Below are positions 54,394 through 63,534 of a stretch of DNA of 64,000 nt, piece by piece (positions within the stretch are counted from its first letter, which is position 1; every line of letters begins with the position of its first letter). The DNA is from Cydia pomonella (taxonomy: Eukaryota > Arthropoda > Insecta > Lepidoptera > Tortricidae), in contig NC_084713.1 of assembly GCF_033807575.1 (NCBI RefSeq), positions 20,187,389-20,251,388 on the forward strand, read 5' to 3'. Both the position numbers and the translations under genes were made by a program. The notes under the pieces were generated by a model. The model was not told where the DNA came from and made no database searches. It saw only the letters and a list, made by a program, of their open reading frames with translations.

Positions 54394-54536
54394 GCTCCTC
54401 TACATGATGGCCCAGCGTAGGCCAGCTTAAGGGACGCAGCTATGTGGTTGAATGAGATAGCAATATCACTCGCTCCCTCTAACGCATAAATGCGTCCCTT
54501 GGATTGGCCTACGCTGGGCCATCGTGTAGAGGAGCC
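54394..54536. mobile_element. MITE, GCTCCTCTACAYGATGGCCCA
   Basis: GCTCCTCTACATGATGGCCC plus AGCGTAGGCCA on the left matches the inverted TGGCCTACGCTGGGCC and CGTGTAGAGGAGC on the right. AAGGGACGCA pairs further in, giving about 46-bp arms. It is 143 bp. Confidence 0.85.
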
Positions 54537-54599
54537 ATGATGGTATGGTATGAGCCGCTTACCGCCGCATTACGTAGGAAATAGATGCCTTGACCTCAC

Positions 54600-54790
54600 T
54601 ATCTAAGGCCCTAGATTACGTGGCCACGGTAGGCCTAAGAAACGCGGGCTGGACATCATGACAGCGGACATGGAAGAGAACAATCTCACATCTGAGGATG
54701 CCGAAGACCGGGCAAAGTGGAGAAGATTGAGTAGGAAAGCGGACCCTGGCGCTGGGCCGGGAAAATGCTAGGCTGAAGAAGAAGAAGACA
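54600..54790 (+). pseudogene. RTE-like LINE C-terminus
   Basis: The frame to the stop at 54769-54771 gives LRGHGRPKKRGLDIMTADME, NNLTSEDAEDRAKWRRLS and RKADPGAGPGKC. GRPKKRWLD-type, EDA.DR.KWR and RKADP are the last blocks of RTE-type proteins (here Gly replaces the usual Trp). A GAA microsatellite tail follows. It is the same general family as 19485-19805 and is cut just before the GRP block. Confidence 0.8.
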
Positions 54791-54824
54791 ACATATTTAT
54801 AAAAATACATAGATAAGTTATAGA

Positions 54825-54980
54825 GTAAGGTTGCCAGAGCTCAACGAGGGGGGGGGCGGGTTTAGGGTCGGCAACGCGCATACATAGGCTACATAGGCAT
54901 AGGTGCAGGAGTACATAGGCTAGGGAGACTGCTTACCATCAGGCGGGCCGTATGCTTGTTTGTAGTATATAAAAAAAGTT
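54825..54980 (-). repeat. Moth repeat 'A', minus copy with G-run
   Basis: GTTGCCAGAGCTCAACGAGG, a G run, GTCGGCAACGCGC, then an internal partial duplication (CATACATAGGCTACATAGGC), and GACTGCTTACCATCAGGCGG, CGTATGCTTGTTTG. The duplicated ACATAGGCTA words are unique to this copy. Confidence 0.75.
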
Positions 54981-55059
54981 GAAATAACCTTATTTAGCTG
55001 ATTGAGCTGTTAATTTTTTTTTGGATAAATTTTGAAAGAGAGAGTTCATGACCTCGTTC

Positions 55060-55255
55060 CGGGTCATCCCAGATGCAGAGGATGTCTATCGTGACACAGC
55101 GTGGCAACGCGGCGAGCGTGATGGGCGCCTTTGCATCTCAAAGGACGCAGGACGAGTTGTTTTACTAGCTTCTTATAAATTGTTTGTTTAGTTCAGTTTC
55201 AGTTAAATTTAGTTTTAGTAAATTTTAATTTACCAAATAAAAGCCCAAAGATCAA
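55060..55255 (+). pseudogene. LINE C-terminus (QRGNAASVMG type)
   Basis: The frame to the stop at 55166-55168 reads MQRMSIVTQRGNAASVMG, then AFASQRTQDELFY. QRISxAxQRGNAASVLGT is a hallmark C-terminal end in a metazoan LINE lineage (clade not certain to me). A 3' UTR rich in TTTAGTT (TTTAGTTCAGTTTCAG) and AATAAAAG follows. Only about 37 codons survive. Confidence 0.7.
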
Positions 55256-55259
55256 CTTA

Positions 55260-55805
55260 TCAACACTATTATTATAGCCAGCACGGGTCGGTCATACATC
55301 GCGACGCAATAAATATAACTCGAATACTGCTCCTTTTTTAGTTAAATCAACATCTCTAGATTTATTAACTTTCCTTTGTTTTTCGAACCTATAACTCCCA
55401 CTTTGTGAAGAGTTTTCCTCGTTATGAAGTTACTTTGATGTAGAAAAACTTCATTTATTTGTACCATGTTAACATTCCAGTCACATTCGTTTTGATCACA
55501 AACGAGATTCTCTGAAGCCATAATACTTTACTTTGTCAAATTAGGTTGTTAGTGTATAAATAATCGAGTATAATTAGGTCGTCCGTGTGTTGAAAAGATC
55601 ATTTAAGAGTCGCACGAACCCGCCGCGAAAAAACCGCTCTTGTACAATCGGTACTTTACTATTTTTATTTCTTTGACACTTGGAGAGCCTTAACACGTCC
55701 AAATCTTTTTTTTTTCTTTGACTGTGGAGCTTATACGTCTTTGTAATATCGTCTAAAATTTACATATTGGATACATACTAGTTATGTATTTCGTAGTAGT
55801 TTATA
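55260..55805. other. No supported gene
   Basis: AT-rich without features I can support. Confidence 0.4.
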
Positions 55806-56057
55806 GGGCGAAGCGCTGGTGGCCCAGCGGTAAGAGCGTGCGACTTGCAATCCGGAGGTCGCGGGTTCAAAGTGTTCAAACCCCGGCTCGTACCAATGAG
55901 TTTTTCGGAACTTATGTACGAAATATCATTTGATATTTACCAGTCACTTTTCGGTAGGTAAAACATTGTGAGGAAACCGGACTAATCCCAACAAGGCCTA
56001 GTTTACCCTGTGGGTTGGAAGGTCAGATGGCAGCCGCTTTTGTAAAAACTAGTGCCT

Positions 56058-56861
56058 TTTTTTTTTTTTTTTTCTAGGGGGGAAAATGCATTACGCATAC
56101 CACCCGGGTGCGGGGGGTGACCCGAGTGGTTATGTGGGACTCCCGTCTTGGCTAATGAGGCCGACGGTATACCCACTAAAAACCCCCCATATGCCACCTC
56201 GCCGCCTTATTGGTGGGGTTACGGGAACACTTGCGTACTCATCCGCGACCCCACCGGCGGCAGCCGCCCGCGAGCGGCTCCTTCGCGGATGCCCGAAGGC
56301 CCTTCACGCTAGGCGCGCCAGATGGTTCGACGCGCCTTCCTCCTCGGCCTCCGTCCTGCAGTGTAGCGGACCCCCCCGAGCCCGCCACAAGGAGGCCACG
56401 GGCGCCAGAAAACTCCCAGCGCCCGGCGGCAGATGAGGTCCATGGTTCTGCCGCAAACCACAACTCGGCTGCAGAGGACAGGGAGAACGGCAAACCGTAA
56501 CACCGACACTCCTCTTCCTCTGCAGCCCCACCAACGCCGTTACTGCGGAACGGCCCCGCCAAGGTCGCAGGGGATAGGGAGAGTGGCGCATCGTGATACC
56601 ATCACGCCTCTTCCCCTGCGATCCCACCTCGGCCGTCGAGGATAGGGAGAACGGCTCACCGCAATACCGACACTCCTCTTCCTCGACGGTCCACCTCCAA
56701 CGCGTCACAAGCGGGCTCACCAAGCCCACTTGGAGCGTCCTCCTCGGGCCAGCCCGCACCTCAAACAGGCCGGCCCTGGTTGCCTCTTCGCTTCACCGTG
56801 GGTGACCAAGCCACGGCTACTAAGCCCCTCCACCACGACAAGGTGGGCAACCCGCGGGGGG
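56058..56861 (-). mobile_element. 804-bp GC-rich non-LTR retroelement 3' end (minus)
   Basis: AAAAACTAGTGCCT lies at 56044-56057 and 56862-56875, and the intact SINE at 62753 shows the uninterrupted site. The left T run (56058-56073) is a reversed poly(A) tail, so the element reads on the minus strand and is 5'-truncated at 56861. It is strongly GC-rich. Its 3' region contains GGGGGTTTTTAGTGGGTATA, which I recall from 3' UTRs of moth LINEs. A 151-codon minus frame (56304-56759) crosses it, but its repeats contain stops in other units, so coding is doubtful. Three hairpins lie inside. Confidence 0.8.
56467..56691 (-). repeat. Three tandem 61-nt hairpins with covarying stems
   Basis: Each unit has a 12-bp stem and a 37-nt loop: 56467-56527, 56563-56623 and 56631-56691. 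The 5' stem arms are GGCTGCAGAGGA, GGTCGCAGGGGA and GGCCGTCGAGGA. The first is perfectly paired, and the others pair except for one G/T position next to the base. At five stem positions the base changes between units and its partner changes with it. The loops share AGGGAG near the start and CCTCT at the end. Structure, not protein, appears to be conserved. It would be transcribed as RNA from the minus strand of the retroelement. Confidence 0.75.
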
Positions 56862-56964
56862 AAAAACTAGTGCCTACGCCAACTCTTGGGATTAGTTGTC
56901 AAGCGGACCCCAGGCTCTCATGAGCCGTGGCAAAATGCCGGGACAACGCGATGAAGAAGAAGAG

Positions 56965-57630
56965 TTTATAAGGCTATTGGCTTAAATTTGGCCAACAAAA
57001 TGTTAGCAAAATGCTGGGACAATACGTGGAACATTATTACGATAACATTTTATGTATAGTAGAATTGTATGTTATCGAATAATTGTAATTTGAATTGTTA
57101 TGTTATTGCATTCATGTAACCTTTTTTCCAAAACTAATACGAAAATCAGCATGAAATTTCGGTGGAAGGTAAATATTGGTATTTTAACCATAAATATGTA
57201 AAAAACGTAAAATCTTAAAATTGTCACTTGTCTCAGAATACTTATAGCAGCTGTCAGTTTCGTGTGACTCTTAATCCTATGAAACGGTTATTTTTAAACT
57301 AACGTTGTATTCAATTTTATTGGTGGTTTATTTTCTAGTTAACGGTTAAATTCGTTCTTGTAGTAATAAACTTGGATTTAGAACGAATGTTAAGGATTTG
57401 TAAGAAAAATCATTTGGGATAGATTTAAAATGCTTTCCTATATATAATATAACACATTTTTAGACGCTGTTACTTAACAGTTGCATTTTGAAAAATATTA
57501 ATTAACTCTTTTGATCCGTAGGGTCAGGTTCAGGGTCAGCCGCATTCGAGGGGAGCCAGTGCTGTCAAACTGGTCTAATTTGACAGACATTCAGACGTAC
57601 TCTCAGAGTAAACAACAATTGAAGCGATAT
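56965..57630. other. No supported gene
   Basis: AT-rich DNA between the split SINE and the long inverted repeat. Nothing supportable. Confidence 0.4.
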
Positions 57631-57634
57631 ATAT

Positions 57635-59821
57635 AAGAAACCAGGTGGATAATCATATGAAACTCATTTACATGCAGGTAATAAAGTCGGACACCAGCAC
57701 AACTCATATCGTCATCTCACTAACGTCCAGGCCTCGTATAGGTATGTAGTATGTTTACATATCGCTTTCCAGTATCCGTAAAAGCATTAGCTCATTCGAT
57801 AGGTTAATAAGTATGGTGAGCTTGACGACAACAATGTATAAACTTCTATTCCTTAGCAAATAGCGAATAATACTAAGGAATATGAGGTCCAATAAATCTC
57901 TTTACGAATACCTACCTACTTAATTTTTTAAACCTAACAAGAAAAATTAAGGATTCTAGGGATTAAATTACTCAAAAAGGTCATGACAGTACACGAAATA
58001 CGAGTATTGTACTATTACAAAAATAATTTATTAAATTAAGCATCATATTAATATAGGCCTTTCTTCATTTAAGGACAAAAACAAAAGGCATATTGCAAAC
58101 ACTGCAAGTAAAACCAAGTATGGGTTTAAAAAGTAATTTTACGCAAAATTGATGTTGAAAAAAGAAAGTTCGTAAATTGGCCGCAGGCAGGACTGTAATG
58201 ATCTTTATTATATACCTAGGTAAGGTATTAGGTTCGCGGTTTTTGTGCCAACGGTTCTTAATGATACAATTACCATTTTTTTTCTACTGTGGATTGAGAT
58301 ATCGTCGAGGTCTTCCAAGGACGTGTGTGATTTTTTCGTAAAATTGGGTATTTGACACATGTTGAATATTATAACTAAATTAAGCTGAATGGATAGAAAA
58401 TGGACCATCCCTTATAAAAAATGGAATTCAAAAAGAAATAATGATATTTAAAAAAAATACAAGGCTCCAAAGTCTAATTATTTTATTTTTTTTACTTTCA
58501 AACAGAAAAGAGAAAATGATACCATTCGATTTCTTGCATTTTATTGAAAAATAAATTGTAAAACAACTATATAAATAAACGCAATATTTCAGGGTCTAAA
58601 TAGCAATTTTCTTGATCTTCCATACAATTAGGACAGACTAATATAATGTGACGTCACATAGTAACAATATCATTTTGTTAGAGGCGTTTCAATCGTCGAG
58701 TGCGAGCGTCAGACTTTAACTCTCATTTCTGACCTTTGTGTTGCTTAAATGCCATGAGTCCTATATAGACATTTGATCCTCAGGAAAATCAAAATCGATT
58801 GACATTATTTTCAAAAAACTGTCAAGTAGCCAATTGAACATCTATATATCTATATATATGTATTTTAAAAGCATGGAATGTATTTTTTATTACAACTATA
58901 TATGACTCTTGTACAAATTATGTGTGTTTCTTTTTGTACAACTACTTTTACTACTTAGAGGACTACTAATAGTATGCACTTTTAAAATTTCTACTTGTAC
59001 ATTCAAGTTCTATAGTTTCATCAACGATTAAATAATTCACTCACCGATCAACTATCCTATTATATCCATCCGCAGCATCCCTGAAAGCCCTTGTTTATTA
59101 ATTACCTCCCTCAAGCATGCCTAGTGCAACGTCTACTGCCATAGACTAGCCAAATAGATGAACATGAAGTCTTGAAATATATTTTACAGTACATATGGGG
59201 CTACTTTATAGCACTAGTGCGAGAAGTAGCATATTATGTTACTGTGTCGAACATTTAAAGGGCCATATGTACTGTAAAACGTTGTACGATACATGTGCGA
59301 ATAGGTAATTCGCAACTCGTGTCGATTTAAAACACTCCCTTCGGTCGTGTTTTAATTTATCGCCACTCGTTTCGAATTTCCTATTTTTCGCACTTGTATC
59401 GTAATGTACTATTTTCTACTCGTCGACTGTAATGATTGAATTAAGATTTCGGTATACCAAACTTATAATTGCTTACTTTTCATGTATGGGCGCTAAACGC
59501 AACTAAAATAAGTTTCTTCAAGGTGTCAAGGTCGTATCGGTCCGGAAATACCGCACATGTCTGTGACGGATTAATCCGTCATTGGAGTTGGACCTGCAGT
59601 TCGGATATATCCGTCGTACAGCGCGTGTCGTCAAGCTCACCATACTTATTAACCTATCGAATGAGCTAATGCTTTTACGGATACTGGAAAGCGATATGTA
59701 AACATACTACATACCTATACGAGGCCTGGACGTTAGTGAGATGACGATATGAGTTGTGCTGGTGTCCGACTTTATTACCTGCATGTAAATGAGTTTCACA
59801 TGATTATCCACCTGGTTTCTT
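57635..59821. mobile_element. 2.2-kb element bounded by 196-bp inverted repeats
   Basis: 57635-57830 and 59626-59821 are reverse complements, differing at one base (A at 57657). The ends read AAGAAACCAGGTGGATAATC. The 1795-bp interior has no supported frame and contains a foldback repeat D copy (59184-59410). No target duplication is evident beside the ends. It is most likely a recently mobile non-autonomous DNA element with long terminal inverted repeats; two opposed copies of a dispersed repeat are the alternative. Confidence 0.75.
59184..59410 (-). mobile_element. Foldback repeat 'D', copy 4 (minus)
   Basis: TTTTACAGTACATATGGGGC, AGGGCCATATGTACTGTAAA, GCGAATAGGTAATTCGCAAC and ATTTTTCGCACTTGTATCGT. 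It is almost identical in reverse to 50224-50450. Confidence 0.85.
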
Positions 59822-60178
59822 GAGCTTAATAGTCGCCTCCAAACCTCCCCTTATAGCGACCCCTTTCCTCACACAAAGTTTACTTTAAGTTCATATTAGC
59901 CTCACTGGATCACTGTTCACTCTGAGAACTGGTAACGTTGGTCACAATCTACAAGAGACACATCATTATTCTATTAGCACCATAAGAACGTCCTTGACTT
60001 GATCTAAAAGCAAATATCACTCCGCCGTAGATTTGTTCCACACAACCTCCTTTTTCCTACTGTCGTTCTCATCTACCCTCTCAACTTCAGCCAAAAAACT
60101 TTTAACTTAAACGTGACTACTAGCGCCATCTACTCCATGACGTTGGCAAATATTAGCCGGTTCGCAATACGTTCGCGA

Positions 60179-60357
60179 CAGCGCGGCTTACGTGGTCGAT
60201 GACTCGCGAATGCAAGCGACGCGGCGCGGCGCAGCGGCCCACCGGCATTCGGAGATCGCCCGCGTAGGACACTTCCATAGGTATCAAAGGATTGAATTCA
60301 CCCGCGCCGCGCCGCGTCGCTTCGTGTTCGCGAGTTATTCGCTCAGGTAAGACACTG
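60179..60357. mobile_element. GC-rich foldback MITE, copy 2
   Basis: The reverse orientation of 2768-2942: CAGCGCGGCTTACGTGGTCG to TCAGGTAAGACACTG, with the core GGTATCAAAGGATTGAATTC. The arms contain GCGACGCGGCGCGGCGC. Confidence 0.8.
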
Positions 60358-60839
60358 CGTAGGCGTCGAAAAGGTTAAGAGTTACTAGAATTATCAGAAC
60401 ATACGCTAGATGTCGTTGCATCCATCTCAATTGTAACGCAGTCTCAGACTTCAGCCGTTGAATTAATTCACTTAACTGTTTTGCACTTTATGCGGTCCAG
60501 AAACGCAGATCGCTTTTGTCGTTCACTTCAAAACCGAACGGTAGTATATCTTTATATAGATATACGTACTTACTGTCTTTTCATTTCCGTGATGAAGTAA
60601 AGACATGTAAGAAATAATGACTGCAAATGTCCATATATGAAATCATCGTTGCAAATACTCACTTGAAAGGTAATAAACTAAATACATGTCTGACTTTAAC
60701 TGTTTATATTTTTATATATTTTTAGATATTCCCAACCCACTCACTTCCGCTTTGAAATTTTTCCGTGCATTAGTTTCTAACTTGTGTTAAATATTAATAC
60801 TTGCTAAATCACTGTCTGACACTGCCTTTACTGTTCCGA

Positions 60840-61105
60840 GCTATCTTCTTGCCCTGGGCTCCACGGAAGACCAGCGCTGTAGCATATATATGTTAGAGCA
60901 TATGCTGAGTGGTGTCCAATTGTAGCCTCTATTACAGCATCATCACTGTAACTATTGCATGTTAGTATAAGTTACAAGTAGTTATAACACTTATAACTGT
61001 TTAGTGTATTAGATCTTCTTTCTTACTTTTTTGTTTTCTAATGTGGTGCTGTTTGTAGATGGTTTTGCAATAAACGTTTTTCTATTCTATTCTTCTATTC
61101 TATAA
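60840..61105 (+). repeat. LINE 3'-UTR-like end with TTCTA microsatellite tail
   Basis: CCCTGGGCTCCACGGAAGAC and AGCGCTGTAGCATATATATG, then GCAATAAACGTTTTTCTATT and TTCTATTCTATTC units. The layout (3' UTR, AATAAA, microsatellite) suggests a LINE end. No codons remain. Confidence 0.5.
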
Positions 61106-61261
61106 TTCATGTGAAATAACGACATCACGGAAGAGTTTTTATTTCTTATCGTTCGTCTCGTTTTACTATTTAAATATTATTGTCTATTTTTGTATGTGAT
61201 GTACCGCTAAATAGGTAAATTTAGTATCGATTCATGATATTACGGTTTGATCTTTAATATC

Positions 61262-61724
61262 CAAGTACCTGGGCGACCGAGCTTTGCTCGGTTATAACTA
61301 TTTATTGTAATATGGTGGTGTATAGGTGATAATCTTAACTACATTTTTTTACTAAATTAAACTTGTCTAAAACACAAAAAATTGAAAAAAAATATATAAA
61401 CTTGAACATACTCGTATAAAAAAAAGTTAGTCACCGGGCGAGATTCGAACCCGTAACACTCGTTTAGCAGTCCGCGTCTTAACCCGCTGGACCAGACGGA
61501 CAGTGGCCGGCAACACGAAATTAGCGACCATATTTTGCGTCGAAAGAAAAACGCATGAAAACTCGAAAACACGCGTTTTCCCAAAGATAAGACTAATATA
61601 GATCGATTGTTTACCCCCAAAAACCCCCATATATCAAATTTCAGCGAAATCGTTAGAGCAGTTTCCGAGATCCCGGAAATATATATATATATATACAAGA
61701 ATTGCTCGTTTAAAGGTATAAGAT
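61262..61724 (-). mobile_element. Helitron-like non-autonomous element
   Basis: Read on the minus strand it begins TCTTATACCTTTAAACGAGC (5'-TC, preceded by A) and ends with the hairpin ACCGAGCAAAGCTCGGT about 10 bases before the terminus CCCAGGTACTT. A 5' TC and a short 3' hairpin without terminal inverted repeats are Helitron features; the expected CTRR end is not intact. I recall this 5' end from lepidopteran Helitron-like elements. It has no Rep/helicase. A tRNA-like sequence lies inside. Confidence 0.6.
61434..61512 (-). tRNA. tRNA-Ser(GCT)-like sequence inside the Helitron-like element (pseudogene)
   Basis: The minus strand reads CTGGTCCAGCGGGTTAAGAC (A-box-like), GCGGACTGCTAAACG (anticodon region with GCT) and CGGGTTCGAATCTCGCCC (B box). 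The order and the GGACTGCTAA words resemble tRNA-Ser(GCT). The acceptor and T stems pair poorly, so a functional tRNA is unlikely. It is a captured or SINE-derived tRNA fragment. Confidence 0.5.
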
Positions 61725-61899
61725 ATATGTACACATCGAGAGAAGGAGATCTATGTCGAGCAGTGGACGTCTTGCATTACACTAGGACGTAATGTACGGA
61801 ATGCCTCCTTAAAAATACATATTTTTATAGATTCACTTTTACACTTAGTTAGAATAAACATATTTCATTAAATTATACCATATAGTGAAATAAATAGTT

Positions 61900-61995
61900 G
61901 TGACATTACGGGCAGATGGACGGACGGGCAAATAGACGGATTTAATAGATCTGTAAATGTTGCGTTTTTGCCATTCTGTCTATTGAAAAGGCATA
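61900..61995 (+). repeat. Degenerate tail of the CAAGTGCGAGTCGGACT repeat
   Basis: GGGCAGATGGACGGACGGGC, TAATAGATCTGTAAATGTTG and CGTTTTTGCCATTCTGTCTA echo the GACGGACAGACGG ... GTTCCGTTTTTTGCCATTTGG tail seen at 6170-6246. Confidence 0.5.
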
Positions 61996-62036
61996 GTATT
62001 ATCTATGATGATAATTTTCTTCTTCTACTTTTCACC

Positions 62037-62110
62037 CTATTACCCTCTGCGGGGGTTTAGGGATCGAACCATTTTCTTCCACTGGCTCCGGTCTCTGGCA
62101 GCTTGGCTAT
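62037..62110 (-). pseudogene. RTE-like LINE C-terminal tip
   Basis: The minus frame AARDRSQWKKMVRSLNPRRG ends at a stop. A.DR..WK.MVR is the final block of RTE-type proteins. A GAA-rich tail follows on the same strand (reversed TTTTCTTCTTCTAC at 62017). Only about 20 codons survive. Confidence 0.65.
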
Positions 62111-62750
62111 GATGATATTCGGGTATTTTGCCTCGCGCTGCAGCAGGTATGAAACGCAACTGTTACAGGGCATTGGCAGTGATTTTCATTTATTAGTCTC
62201 TGTCACCAGCGAATTAATTTTAAGAAGATTGTCGTCCACTCGTGCGTTATGCCTGCGAATGCAAGCGCATTGTTCTTGGCCAGTGTGGTTCGTACTAATA
62301 TAGACACAGAAATATTAAGACGCGTAAAGTAGTGTAAAATATATCTTATTATCATACCCGGGTTTTGATGATTTTATGTATTTATACCTTTGTGTATTGT
62401 AAAATATCAACCAAACTTTATATTTAAAATTGGAGGGAAGGAAAAATAGGAAGGTATAAAAGCACAACAAGAAAATGTATTGTGTTTGCGTGTTTTTTTT
62501 CGTTTGTTCGTTGCTATACATTTTTTGCGAGAGTAAATGACTTTTTTTAATTAAAAATAAATAGTAAGCTGAAATGGGCTTAGAAATGTTAAGATATTTT
62601 CAGTTTTTACGTAGTTTTTCGCTAGTATACTTATAAAACAATTCCCACACCCAAAACCCCGGCGTATCTTATCGTTTTACAGGTTGCACCTTAAAGTAAC
62701 TTGAGTTTTTTTTTGTAACCTAATTACTAGAATTGGTGGATGAATTAGTG
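62111..62750. other. No supported gene
   Basis: AT-rich. TTTTTTGCGAGAGTAAATGA at 62521 resembles TTTTTTGCGACAATAAATGA at 63815, a short shared repeat end. Confidence 0.4.
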
Positions 62751-62752
62751 CT

Positions 62753-63085
62753 GGTGGCCTAGCGGTAAGAGCGTGCGACTTGCAATCCGGAGGTCGCGGG
62801 TTCAAACCCTGGCTCGTACCAATGAGTTTTTCGGAACTTACGTACGAAATATCATTTGATATTTACCAGTCGCTTTTCGGTGAAGGAAAACATCGTGAGG
62901 AAACCGGACTAATCCCAACAAGGCCTAGTTTAACCCTCTGGGTTGGAAGGTCAGATGGCAGTCGCTTTCGTAAAAACTAGTGTCTACGCCAAATCTTGGG
63001 ATTAGTTGTCAAGCGGACCCCAGGCTCCCATGAGCCGTGGCAAAATGCCGGGACAACGCGAGGAAGAAGAAGAAGAAGGTGGATG
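62753..63085 (+). mobile_element. tRNA-derived SINE 'B', full length
   Basis: The head GGTGGCCTAGCGGTAAGAGC (A box) and CGCGGGTTCAAACCCTGG (B box) is followed by CCAATGAGTTTTTCGGAACT, TTTTCGGTGAAGGAAAACAT, GGTTGGAAGGTCAGATGGCA, TAAAAACTAGTGTCTACGCC and GAGCCGTGGCAAAATGCCGG, with a GAAGAAGAAGAAGAAG tail. It is the reference copy for the other SINE B entries and shows the empty site for the insertion at 56058. Confidence 0.9.
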
Positions 63086-63189
63086 AATTAGTTTTTAACA
63101 AAGCAACGACCACCTCACCTTTCAGCTCAATGCGTAAACTAGAACTTGTTGGGATTACGTACTGCGGTTTTTTATGACGTATTCCTTCA

Positions 63190-63490
63190 CAGATCTCTCT
63201 CTTCTTCCTCGCGTTGTCCCGGTATTTTGCCACTGCTCATGGGAGCCTGGGGTTGGCTTGACAACTAATCCCAAGATTTGGCGTAGGCACTCATTTTTAC
63301 GAAAGCGACTGCCATCTGACCTTCCAACCCACCTAAACTAGGCCTTGTTAGGATTAGTCCGGTTTCCTCACGATGTTTTCCTTCACCGAAAAGCGACTGG
63401 TAAATATCAAATGATATTTCGTACTTAAGTTCCGAAAAACTCATTGGTACGAGCCGGGGTTTGAACCCGCGACCTCCGGATTACCCATCC
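63190..63490 (-). mobile_element. tRNA-derived SINE 'B', minus copy
   Basis: CTTCTTCCTCGCGTTGTCCC, TTGACAACTAATCCCAAGAT, TACGAAAGCGACTGCCATCT, GTTTTCCTTCACCGAAAAGC and GGGGTTTGAACCCGCGACCT run in reverse order. It faces the copy at 62753 with about 100 bp between them, so the locus can form a long imperfect hairpin. Confidence 0.9.
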
Positions 63491-63534
63491 GTATTCCTTC
63501 ACAGATATAAAAGTTAAATAAACTGTACTTTTCT

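Larger units (their letters stand above)
55813..56962 (+). mobile_element. tRNA-derived SINE 'B', split by a retroelement
   Basis: The head is GTGGCCCAGCGGTAAGAGCG, GGAGGTCGCGGGTTCAAA and then GTGTTCAAACCCCGGC. The B-box region is partly duplicated compared with the copy at 62753. The body runs to AAAAACTAGTGCCT, is interrupted at 56058-56861, and resumes ACGCCAACTCTTGGGATTAG to a GAAGAAGAAGA tail. It is a polymerase III type element dependent on a LINE. Confidence 0.9.

Noticed and set aside
56086..56805. Several overlapping plus- and minus-strand frames of 66-151 codons
   Set aside because: High GC lowers stop frequency. The frames overlap on both strands, and the repeated units contain stops in the corresponding register.
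61434..61512. Functional tRNA-Ser gene
   Set aside because: The acceptor and T stems pair poorly and the sequence lies inside a repeat element. It is kept only as a tRNA-like pseudogene.
61357..61734. 125-codon minus frame
   Set aside because: It crosses the tRNA-like segment and hairpin region of a Helitron-like element and has no Rep or helicase motifs.
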